Part shown: piece by piece, positions 1 to 6,284 of the stretch
Position numbering within the stretch: the stretch's first letter is position 1
How the letters are laid out: the number at the start of each line of letters is the position of its first letter
From: Spartobacteria bacterium
GTDB lineage: Bacteria > Verrucomicrobiota > Verrucomicrobiia > Chthoniobacterales > Terrimicrobiaceae
NCBI GenBank assembly: GCA_947487745.1
Contig: CANKXQ010000080.1
Location: forward strand, 1-6,476
DNA length: 6,476 nucleotides
Reading direction: 5' to 3'
The notes under the pieces: generated by a model
Told to the model about the DNA's origin: nothing
Databases searched by the model: none
The model's input: only the letters and a program-made list of their open reading frames with translations
Translations under genes and position numbers: made by a program

Positions 1-202
1 TTACCCAGGAAATTACCACTTCGGCACGGACAAAGCAGAGCGCATGGAGATCGTCTCAGGCACCTGCGAGGTCAAGATCGACGGCTCTGAGGCGCGCACG
101 ATCTACACAGGCGGGGAGTTCTTCGATGTGCCAGCCAAGTCGGGCTTCGACATCTCGGTGACAGATGGCATCTGTGAGTATGTCTGCAGTTTTATCGACT
201 GA
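1..202 (+). CDS. ppnP: Pyrimidine/purine nucleoside phosphorylase, PpnP/YaiE family (5'-truncated by window edge)
   Basis: Reading codons from base 2 gives 66 residues ending at TGA 200-202; roughly the first 28 residues lie outside the window, since the E. coli relative (YaiE) is 94 residues long. The visible part begins YPGNYHFGTDKAERMEIVSG and ends with CEYVCSFID. This lines up with the E. coli pattern of GEYTF, then E-x-M-x-V-I-S-G, then a G-x-x-F-x-V-P motif and a final Y-x-C-x-F/Y segment. Here the motif is GGEFFDVPAKSGF. The family is a small single-domain cupin. Known members split nucleosides such as uridine, adenosine, guanosine and thymidine with phosphate, giving the free base and (deoxy)ribose 1-phosphate in the cytoplasm, for nucleoside salvage. 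It converges on the cyclase gene, with three bases between the stop codons. The assignment rests on remembered family patterns, not on a search. Confidence 0.87.
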   Translation, partial: YPGNYHFGTDKAERMEIVSGTCEVKIDGSEARTIYTGGEFFDVPAKSGFDISVTDGICEYVCSFID

Positions 203-205
203 GGC

Positions 206-1657
206 TTATCCCTCGACGGCGTAGGCGGTGACGGGGTTCTCGCGACCGCGAATTGCTATCTGGCCGAGTGGTCGGAATTGAAATTTTGTTCGGGCGGCAA
301 CATAGGTGTATTCGCTCACGATGATGTCTGTCCCGAGTTCCTTGGTTGCTGATTCCAGGCGGGAGCCGAGATTCACCGTGTCACCAATGGCAGTGAATTC
401 CATGCGCTGGTTGGAGCCGATATTTCCCACCAAGGCGATTCCCGTGTTGATCCCGATGCCGATTTTTAAATCGACTTGGCGCTCAGCTTGGAAACGCTCG
501 CGCATTCCTTCCAGGACATTCCTCATTCCCAAGGCGGCTTTGATGGCGTTTTCCTCCTGATACAAGTCCTCGTTCAAGGCCCCAAAGACAGCCATCAATC
601 CATCGCCCATGAATTTGTTGAGCATGCCGTGGTTTTTGCAGATCTCATCGATCATCTTGTCGAAATAATCGTTCAGGAGTGAAAAGAGATCCTCGGGAGC
701 GAGTTTCTCGGAGAGGCTGGTGAAACCACGCACATCGGCGAAGAGGACAGTGATCTTGCGGCGCTCGCCCTTGAGGTCGGGCATTTTTCCGGAGCTTATA
801 ATTTTATCCGCGAGTTGGCCGGACATGTAGCGGACGAGTGTTCCCTTGAAAACATCGCGCTGTTGGAGTCCCTCAGCCATTTCGTTGACTGCAAGCGCGA
901 CCTCCGCAAATTCGTCTCCTGTGCTCGTGTCCAATCTGGTTTCGAGTTTGCCATTTCCGATCGCGACAACGGCGTCGCGTAATTTTCGCAATGGGCGCGC
1001 CAGCTGCACTGAAAAATAAACGGCCAGGCCAATCGCTAAAACAATGGACAGGAGTAGAGCAAAAAATCCGAGTGTCCTGAGCGTGTTCAGTTCCTCGATC
1101 ACGCGTTTGGCGTCGATATCCACTCCCACAACGCCGACGGAATCCCCAGTGCTGGAGCGAATGGGGGAATTCGCAGTGAGCCATGTGCCCCATTGGTCCT
1201 CGACGAAGACAGGCTGCACTTGATTGATGTCGAACCGAGTGGGCTTTGCGCGTGGATCATCCTTTTGCTTATAGATGTCGCCCAGGAGCGACTTGTCGGG
1301 TCCTTCCTCCTCGGCGTCGACTCCAAAAATGATGGTATCCTTGTCCTTTGGACTCGGCATGAGGGTGTAAACGAACTTGATCTGGACATCGTCGCGGCGG
1401 TTGGCATCCCGGATTTTTCGGAGTTTTGTCTCAAGCCCTCTGTATGCCTCGCCAGCTTGGTCGGTGGGGTCGTTCAGCGTGCCGTGCAAGTCGCCGTCGA
1501 TCACGGCGGAGGCTGTGGCGGCGATGGAGAGGGCTGTGGCGGCAATTTGGTCCCGCAGCATTTTGCCGGCTTGCCAGGAATTGATAACAAAAAGCATGCC
1601 ATTTGTTACTAATGACATGACGACAAAGAGTAGGATTAGTTTTGTCCGGAATTTCAT
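206..1657 (-). CDS. Membrane-bound class III (IIIb-type) adenylate/guanylate cyclase with periplasmic Cache-like sensor and HAMP domain
   Basis: This 483-residue protein probably makes cAMP from ATP at the inner membrane. In order it has a first membrane segment (about residues 6-26), an extracytoplasmic sensor region (about 27-193) ending in a Cache-like VGVVGVDID strand, a second membrane segment (about 196-219), a HAMP domain (about 220-268), and a class III catalytic domain (about 300-470). Catalytic residues are all visible: metal-binding Asp308 (FADVRGFTS) and Asp352 (KFMGDG), base-recognising Lys348 with Thr422 (EFTAIGDT), and transition-state Asn429 and Arg433 (NLGSRLE). Thr where mammalian enzymes have Asp marks class IIIb, some members of which respond to bicarbonate. 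The ATG at 1657 was chosen because the membrane helix starts right after it. A longer reading to 1762 would need a TTG start, would overlap dxs, and adds only a proline-rich tail encoded by the C-tract. It lies 25 bp after dxs on the same strand, so it is likely cotranscribed. The sensed ligand is unknown. Confidence 0.9.
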   Translation of the reverse strand: MKFRTKLILLFVVMSLVTNGMLFVINSWQAGKMLRDQIAATALSIAATASAVIDGDLHGTLNDPTDQAGEAYRGLETKLRKIRDANRRDDVQIKFVYTLMPSPKDKDTIIFGVDAEEEGPDKSLLGDIYKQKDDPRAKPTRFDINQVQPVFVEDQWGTWLTANSPIRSSTGDSVGVVGVDIDAKRVIEELNTLRTLGFFALLLSIVLAIGLAVYFSVQLARPLRKLRDAVVAIGNGKLETRLDTSTGDEFAEVALAVNEMAEGLQQRDVFKGTLVRYMSGQLADKIISSGKMPDLKGERRKITVLFADVRGFTSLSEKLAPEDLFSLLNDYFDKMIDEICKNHGMLNKFMGDGLMAVFGALNEDLYQEENAIKAALGMRNVLEGMRERFQAERQVDLKIGIGINTGIALVGNIGSNQRMEFTAIGDTVNLGSRLESATKELGTDIIVSEYTYVAARTKFQFRPLGQIAIRGRENPVTAYAVEG

Positions 1658-1664
1658 GTTTGCT

Positions 1665-1682
1665 GGAGGGGGTGGGGGTAGG
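1665..1682. other. G/C-tract in the dxs-cyclase gap (possible G-quadruplex; no Shine-Dalgarno)
   Basis: The + strand reads GG, A, five G, T, five G, TA, GG. The mRNA of the leftward operon therefore carries a C-rich leader just before the cyclase ATG and has no purine-rich ribosome binding site. Four G-runs on the template strand could in principle form a two-layer G-quadruplex. The tract lies exactly between the dxs stop (1683-1685) and the cyclase start (1657), so cyclase translation may depend on ribosomes arriving from dxs or on initiation without a Shine-Dalgarno sequence. The sequence pattern is direct; any function is inference. Confidence 0.4.
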
Positions 1683-3596
1683 CTAAGCGGCCGTGGTGGC
1701 TTTTGTAAGCGAGGATGGCCGAGCTTCGAGAGTAGCGAGGATTTTTTGAACGGTCGCCTCAATGGTCAATCCGTGCTTCGCGCGCAGGATTGGCACAGTG
1801 CCATGCTCGATGAACTGGTCTGGCCAGCCGATGCGGACGACCGGTGTCGTGATTTGTCGGTCGGAGAGGTGTTCGATCACAGAAGCGCCGAAGCCGTTCG
1901 TGAGGACATGGTCTTCCATGGTGCAGATCACATCGCAGCCGCCGGCGAAAAATTCGAGGGTCACGGTGTCGAGCGGCTTGATCCAACGGGCATTGATGAC
2001 TGCCGTGGAGACACCAAGTTTTTCAAGTTCCTCTGCGGCGGGAATGGCGAGTTCGCACATATTGCCGAGGGCGAAGATCGCAGCCTTGGTGCCGTGCCGG
2101 ATGACTTCTGATTTTCCGATTTCGAGGAGCTTGGGCTTTTTGGCGGGAACGGCGCCGGTTCCTATGCCTCGCGGGTAGCGGATGGCGCTTGGACCGTCGT
2201 GGTTCACCATTGTCCAAAGCATGTCCGTGAATTCCGCTTCATCCTTGGGCTGCATGTGAATGATTCCCGGAACTGGGCGCAGATAGGCGATGTCGAAAAG
2301 ACCATGGTGTGTGGGGCCGTCATCTCCTGAAAGACCGGCGCGGTCCATGCAAAGGGCCACATTCAGATTTTGCAGGGCTATGTCGTGAATGATCATGTCA
2401 TACGCGCGCTGCATGAATGTGCTGTAAATGGCTACGAAAGGTTTCAGCCCCCGAGTGGCCATGCCGCAGGCAAAAAGCGCGGCGTGCTCCTCGGCGATGC
2501 CGACATCATGGCAGCGCGCGGGATGGCGCTTGGCGAAGTTGATCAGACCGGTGCCGGTCGGCATGGCGGCTGTGATGGCGACAATCTTATTATTGTCGTC
2601 GGCGAAATCCGCGAGCTTCGTGCCCAGCAGTTCAGAGTAAGTTGGGGTGGGGGAGGCGATGGTCTCACCCGTATCGAGGTGGAATTTTCCAAGCCCGTGA
2701 AACTTGTCGGGCCTCTCCAGAGCGGGCGCGTAGCCTTTGCCCTTTTGAGTGAGGATGTGCAGAATGACTGGTTCGTTCTGGCTCTTTAAAAACTCGAAAG
2801 GCTGTGTGAGGAGCGGAATGTCATGTCCGTCGATCGGGCCGTAGTAGCGGATGCCGAGATCATCGAATATGACGCTCGGTGCGATGAGGCTTTTAAGCCC
2901 GGCCTCCGCCTTGTGAACGAGTTTGCGTGCGGTTTTTCCGCCGATCCACTCCACGAAGCGCGCCGCGTTTTCATGGAGGTTCGCATAGGCCGGGTTGGTG
3001 ACGAGGCGGTTCAGGTAATCCGCCACAGCGCCCACATTTTTGGCGATCGACCACTCATTGTCATTGAGAACAATGATGAGCCGCTTGGTGGTCGCGGCAA
3101 CATTGTTCAGGGCTTCAAAACTCACGCCGCAAGTGAAGGCTGCATCGCCTGCAACGCAGACGACATGCTCGTCGGAGCCTATCTGATCGCGCGCGGCGGC
3201 CATTCCCAGCGCGGCGGAGAGGGCGGTTCCCGCATGGCCTGCACCATAGCAGTCGTGCTCGCTCTCGCTGCGCAGAAGAAAGCCGTTAAGTCCCTCGTAT
3301 TGACGGATCGTCGGAAAGCGGTCGAGCCGCCCGGTCAAAAGTTTGTGGACATAGCCTTGGTGGCTGACATCGAAAACGAACCTGTCCTTGGGCGTATTGA
3401 AGACGCGGTGCAGGGCAATCGTCAGTTCGACGACCCCGAGGTTGGGACCCAAATGACCGCCTGTCTTCGATAGCACGCTGATCAGTTCCTCGCGGATATC
3501 CTGCGCAAGGCGCGGCAAATCTTCCGCCGAGAGGGCTTGCACATCTTGTGGCGAATGAATCTTTGCCAGCAACGGGCCGGGAATTTGATCTGCCAT
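1683..3596 (-). CDS. dxs: 1-deoxy-D-xylulose-5-phosphate synthase (DXS)
   Basis: DXS condenses pyruvate and glyceraldehyde 3-phosphate to 1-deoxy-D-xylulose 5-phosphate, with thiamine diphosphate and Mg2+. This is the first step of the MEP isoprenoid pathway; the product also feeds thiamine and pyridoxal synthesis. At 637 residues it is full length (E. coli 620). The N-terminal thiamine-binding part has His48 (TGGHLGPNLG), His79 (DVSHQGYVHK), His121 (GAGHAGT), and metal ligands Asp151 and Asn180 (LNDNEWSI), with the same 29-residue spacing as E. coli Asp152/Asn181. The middle transketolase domain has Glu369 (VGIAEEH), Tyr391 and Arg397 (YSTFMQRAYD), His430 (GDDGPTHHG) and RYPRG. The C-terminal domain has KPLD and GWPDQFIEHG. 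Variant positions are GDAA where GDGA is usual, SHQ for GHQ, and AEEH for AEQH. The ATG at 3596 gives the typical N-terminus leading into INSP-like and LSKTGGH segments, and follows the xseB stop by 3 bp. A GAGG lies only one base before the ATG, so translation may be coupled to xseB. Confidence 0.96.
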   Translation of the reverse strand: MADQIPGPLLAKIHSPQDVQALSAEDLPRLAQDIREELISVLSKTGGHLGPNLGVVELTIALHRVFNTPKDRFVFDVSHQGYVHKLLTGRLDRFPTIRQYEGLNGFLLRSESEHDCYGAGHAGTALSAALGMAAARDQIGSDEHVVCVAGDAAFTCGVSFEALNNVAATTKRLIIVLNDNEWSIAKNVGAVADYLNRLVTNPAYANLHENAARFVEWIGGKTARKLVHKAEAGLKSLIAPSVIFDDLGIRYYGPIDGHDIPLLTQPFEFLKSQNEPVILHILTQKGKGYAPALERPDKFHGLGKFHLDTGETIASPTPTYSELLGTKLADFADDNNKIVAITAAMPTGTGLINFAKRHPARCHDVGIAEEHAALFACGMATRGLKPFVAIYSTFMQRAYDMIIHDIALQNLNVALCMDRAGLSGDDGPTHHGLFDIAYLRPVPGIIHMQPKDEAEFTDMLWTMVNHDGPSAIRYPRGIGTGAVPAKKPKLLEIGKSEVIRHGTKAAIFALGNMCELAIPAAEELEKLGVSTAVINARWIKPLDTVTLEFFAGGCDVICTMEDHVLTNGFGASVIEHLSDRQITTPVVRIGWPDQFIEHGTVPILRAKHGLTIEATVQKILATLEARPSSLTKATTAA

Positions 3597-3599
3597 GCC

Positions 3600-3848
3600 T
3601 CAGTTTTCTACTGTCTCAAATTCACTCAGCGCGACGCCTCCTCGGGCATTGCGTGTGATGACTTGAATTCTCTTCTCTGCGGCATCCAGCTTTTCCTGAC
3701 AGTCTTTCACAAGGCTGATGCCCTCCTCGTAGGAATCGATGAGTTTTTCAAGCGGCAGGTTGCCATCCTCCATCGCACTGACGATTTCGGAGATCCGCTG
3801 CATTGCGGATTCAAGGGATGGAGTTTCTTTTTGGTTTTTTTGAGACAT
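3600..3848 (-). CDS. xseB: Exodeoxyribonuclease VII small subunit (XseB)
   Basis: XseB is the small subunit that joins the catalytic XseA in exonuclease VII, which degrades single-stranded DNA from both ends to short oligonucleotides and takes part in repair. The 82-residue product matches the family length of about 80. It shows the helical-hairpin signature: SLESAMQRISEIVSAMEDG, then NLPLEKLIDSYEEGISLVKDC, then a helix with LDAAEKRIQVI. The frame continues upstream to an ATG at 3938, but the extra 30 residues are not family-like and would cover the promoter candidate, so the ATG at 3848 is preferred. No good Shine-Dalgarno is visible. It is the first gene of the leftward unit, with dxs starting 3 bp after its stop. 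xseA, often next to xseB, is not adjacent here, and neither is ispA, which often sits between xseB and dxs in proteobacteria. Confidence 0.9.
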   Translation of the reverse strand: MSQKNQKETPSLESAMQRISEIVSAMEDGNLPLEKLIDSYEEGISLVKDCQEKLDAAEKRIQVITRNARGGVALSEFETVEN

Positions 3849-3872
3849 CGGACTTGGAAGCCTTGTAGCCGC

Positions 3873-3901
3873 ATTACAACGAAATGAGCCGCTTCGCGCA
3901 A
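3873..3901 (-). promoter_or_regulatory. Candidate sigma70-type promoter for xseB-dxs-cyclase
   Basis: On the - strand, TTGCGC (3901-3896) and TGTAAT (3878-3873) are separated by 17 bp. The -10 box matches five of six consensus bases; the -35 box matches only three. The implied start of transcription, near 3866, would leave a leader of about 18 bases before the xseB ATG at 3848. This is the best promoter-like pair in the intergenic region, but it is a by-eye match only. Confidence 0.4.
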
Positions 3902-3914
3902 TGCGTATATTGCG
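3897..3914. repeat. Inverted repeat CGCAAT-N6-ATTGCG (possible operator)
   Basis: Two perfect 6-bp arms, CGCAAT at 3897-3902 and ATTGCG at 3909-3914, flank the 6-bp spacer GCGTAT. The repeat overlaps the -35 box of the leftward promoter candidate, and its right half contains the rightward -10-like TATATT. Such a site could bind a dimeric regulator controlling both divergent units. Only the symmetry is seen; a 6-bp arm can occur by chance. Confidence 0.35.
3906..3911 (+). promoter_or_regulatory. Weak -10-like element facing the BcsB-like gene
   Basis: TATATT matches five of six bases of the -10 consensus and would start a transcript near 3918, leaving a leader of about 66 bases before the GTG at 3984. 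I found no convincing -35 box at the right distance; a TGC lies just upstream, but one base out of register for an extended -10. The rest of the 135-bp intergenic region (3849-3983) holds no gene, riboswitch or strong terminator that I can recognise. Confidence 0.22.
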
Positions 3915-3962
3915 GGGCGAGGTAGATGGGTTCTGCATCGTAGGGGTTAGTCCCCATACCGC

Positions 3963-3971
3963 AGGAGAGGG
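3963..3971 (+). promoter_or_regulatory. Ribosome binding site of the BcsB-like gene
   Basis: The purine stretch AGGAGAGGG includes AGGAG and GAGGG and ends 12 bases before the GTG at 3984. This spacing is somewhat long, but there is no start codon in the same frame closer to it. A second in-frame GTG at 3993 would be further away, so 3984 is preferred. Confidence 0.5.
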
Positions 3972-3983
3972 ACGGATTTTAAG

Positions 3984-6284
3984 GTGCGCGTCGTGAAAAC
4001 TTCGAACCTTTCCAAAACGTCATTCCACTCAGCAATCCTGCCCGCGCTCCTTGCCGCAGGAATCGGATTCTCCGCCCTTCAGGCTTCTTCAGGCGAAAAA
4101 GCTCCCGCAACCAAATCCTTTGAAGTCCCGCTTTTCTCGGGAACGCAGAGCCGCCTCGAGGGAGTGCTCTCCAAAAAAGAATACGCCTTCAAGCTTCCCG
4201 AGCATGTCAACTTGGAGCCGGGCAGTGAACTCACGCTGGTCTGGCATGCCTCGCCCCTTTTGCTGCCGGATGTCTCGACCATGAGTGTTCAGTTGAACGA
4301 CCGTGAGGTCACAAGCGTGCGCCTCGGGACCAAAAAAGACACTCCCGATGCCCAAGATCGCGGCAAAATTTCGGTTCCGCTCGCCCCGGATATGCTGCAA
4401 CCAGGCTGGAATCGCGTGATCGTGAGTTGCCTCCTGCAGACAACTCTTTCTCCCTGCCGCGATGTGGACAATCCTGCGTCATGGGTTGAACTGGACATGG
4501 GCAGCGGCGTGCGGGTGGCTTGCGCTGTCGCGCCCCTCTTTCCCGAGTTGCAGCGATTTCCGGAATCCCTCGTCGAACCCGCTCTGATGAATCTTGCGGA
4601 GTTCCGCCGCAAGGCATCCAAGGACCATCCCGAGCCCGTTGTCTCGATGCTCGTTCCGTCCGATGCCGGTGAGGCGGAACTCCGTTCCCTGCTGATTGCG
4701 TCGGCTCGCATGGGCCAGACAATTTACACCGAGCCGAATGCCGTTCAGGTGAAGGATGTCGATTCCTTCCCAGTCGAGTCGATCGCCAGAAGCGGTCTCT
4801 TGATCGCGCTTCGCTCCAACCTTTCAAAGACTCCACTTCCGCCGGAAATTCAAAAAGCCATCACATCACTTGGCGAGGGCGAAGGCCTGCTGGCGGAGAT
4901 CATTACAGGTCCGTCAGACGCACAGCTGCGTTGGATTATTGTCAGCGGAGCGGATTCCGATGGGCTCGAAAAAGCCGCGCAGACCCTCGGCAGCGAAATA
5001 GCCCTCCGCAATGTGCCAGCGAATCCTTGGGTCATTACTTCAGCGCCTGTCATTTCACCCATCGCCGAGAAGTTGGCGCAACCTCCCGCCGGGCCGGTGG
5101 CTTTCGATACCCTGCGCGACGGCTCTGTGACATTGCGTGGACTTTTTCGAAATCAAACCTCGCGCGACATCAATTTACCCCCGGGCTATCAGACGACACC
5201 CGGTGGCTATATGGAAATCGACCTCGCCCACTGCGGAGCGCTCGAAAAAACCTCGGCGCTGGAGTTGCGTTTGAATGATGTCGTGGTCGGCAGCATCGCT
5301 CTCACTCCGCAAAATGCTGTAGGCACCCGCCAGCGTCTTCTGATTCCTGCCGGTATCACGGGTCGCGATCCCTCGAAGCTCTCTGTCTCGAGCTATCTCG
5401 ATATTGGAACCGTCGATTGCGCCCATCGCAATGACGAGCGCGCCTGGTTGGACTTGGGTGGGAATTCGACGGTGAATTTTCATGCGGCTCCAGTCTCGAT
5501 CAATGATCTCAGCCGTCTTGGCCTTCTCTGTCTCCGCGATGCATTTTTAAGGCGCGCGGCGATTCTTGTCCCGGCTGAGAGCAGTCCAGAGCGCAACGAA
5601 CTCCTTAAAACCATCGGCATGCACCTTGGTCGCCAGCTTGCCGATATGCCGGTGCTCTGGCCTCAGGTCGCAACTTATGGCGCCGGACTTCCGCCCGACC
5701 CAGCGCGTCTGAGCGGTCGCTCGGGATTGATCCTGGGTTCCGCGTTCCAGTGGCCTCTGGCCTTCGGCAAAAATCTCCACCTTGCGATCGAAGGCGCAGA
5801 ATCCCCAATCAGCTCGATCATGCTGCGGGGTGAACCCATCCCCGTCGTGGACTTCGATTCATCCCTCAGCTTTGTGCAACTTCTGCCATCACCTTGGTCG
5901 AAGGGAGAAATCTTCGCCACAATCGGTGGAGTGAGCGGATACGGCGGAAAAACGACGCTGGATCTTCTTACAGACCCCAGTTTGTCCGAACGCCTCAGCG
6001 GCACAGTGGCAGCGGCCGATGCCAGCGGTCGTGTTATCACCTATGATGTGCGATTCATTCAGGAAGTCTCGCTCTCGAATCACATCCGCATGGGATTCTC
6101 ATCGGGGACGACGCCGGCTGACATTGAAGACCGGCGTATGGATAAGACAGAGGCAGGGTTCATGACCCAGAGTGTGAACTACTGGATCGCCGGGGCATCG
6201 TTTGCCATCATGGCTGGGATTTATATCATCCAGCGCTTACTGGTTCGCCGCCGCAAAAACAATGGGAATGGAGACGAACGGTGA
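3984..6284 (+). CDS. bcsB: BcsB-like periplasmic subunit of a cellulose/exopolysaccharide synthase
   Basis: BcsB partners the membrane glycosyltransferase BcsA, guiding the growing glucan through the periplasm. The 766-residue product is close to E. coli BcsB (779). It has an N-terminal signal segment (hydrophobic core about residues 16-33, ASSG near a likely cleavage site) and a first carbohydrate-binding-like domain (about 45-180, with LLLPDVSTMSVQLNDREV, GWNRVIVSC, and C158 with W167 in SPCRDVDNPASWVEL). A first alpha/beta flavodoxin-like region follows (about 215-350), then a second carbohydrate-binding-like domain (about 380-500, with LELRLNDVVVGSIAL and C479/W488 in VDCAHRNDERAWLDL). 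A second alpha/beta region (about 520-695), one membrane helix (about 732-754) and a basic tail RRRKNN complete it. This internal duplication, ending in a membrane anchor, is the BcsB (PF03170) architecture. The start is GTG, and the stop overlaps the next start by 4 bp. No bcsA precedes it, so the polymer may be something other than cellulose. Confidence 0.82.
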   Translation: MRVVKTSNLSKTSFHSAILPALLAAGIGFSALQASSGEKAPATKSFEVPLFSGTQSRLEGVLSKKEYAFKLPEHVNLEPGSELTLVWHASPLLLPDVSTMSVQLNDREVTSVRLGTKKDTPDAQDRGKISVPLAPDMLQPGWNRVIVSCLLQTTLSPCRDVDNPASWVELDMGSGVRVACAVAPLFPELQRFPESLVEPALMNLAEFRRKASKDHPEPVVSMLVPSDAGEAELRSLLIASARMGQTIYTEPNAVQVKDVDSFPVESIARSGLLIALRSNLSKTPLPPEIQKAITSLGEGEGLLAEIITGPSDAQLRWIIVSGADSDGLEKAAQTLGSEIALRNVPANPWVITSAPVISPIAEKLAQPPAGPVAFDTLRDGSVTLRGLFRNQTSRDINLPPGYQTTPGGYMEIDLAHCGALEKTSALELRLNDVVVGSIALTPQNAVGTRQRLLIPAGITGRDPSKLSVSSYLDIGTVDCAHRNDERAWLDLGGNSTVNFHAAPVSINDLSRLGLLCLRDAFLRRAAILVPAESSPERNELLKTIGMHLGRQLADMPVLWPQVATYGAGLPPDPARLSGRSGLILGSAFQWPLAFGKNLHLAIEGAESPISSIMLRGEPIPVVDFDSSLSFVQLLPSPWSKGEIFATIGGVSGYGGKTTLDLLTDPSLSERLSGTVAAADASGRVITYDVRFIQEVSLSNHIRMGFSSGTTPADIEDRRMDKTEAGFMTQSVNYWIAGASFAIMAGIYIIQRLLVRRRKNNGNGDER
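6270..6273 (+). promoter_or_regulatory. Ribosome binding site inside the end of bcsB
   Basis: GGAG lies seven bases before the GTG at 6281, the best-spaced Shine-Dalgarno in the window. It fixes the start of the downstream gene and supports the GTGA stop/start overlap (6281-6284), which implies coupled translation with the BcsB-like gene. Confidence 0.65.

Noticed and set aside
1377..2111. A 244-codon open frame on the + strand
   Set aside because: It lies antisense across the cyclase start and the dxs 3' end, both of which have clear family motifs. Its translation shows no recognisable domain, and it spans the C-tract gap, as expected of a shadow frame.
2823..3473. A 216-codon open frame on the + strand
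   Set aside because: Entirely antisense to the N-terminal half of dxs, whose conserved motifs fix the true frame; no family features seen.
3849..3938. N-terminal extension of xseB to an ATG at 3938
   Set aside because: XseB proteins are about 80 residues long and the extension has no family similarity; it would also place coding sequence over the promoter candidate.
3942..3955. Short hairpin with GGGG and CCCC arms upstream of the BcsB-like gene
   Set aside because: Only four paired bases and no following T-run, so it is not a convincing terminator or riboswitch element.
4309..4836. A 175-codon open frame on the - strand
   Set aside because: Antisense to the BcsB-like gene; arginine-rich and low in recognisable motifs, typical of a reverse frame in GC-rich coding DNA.
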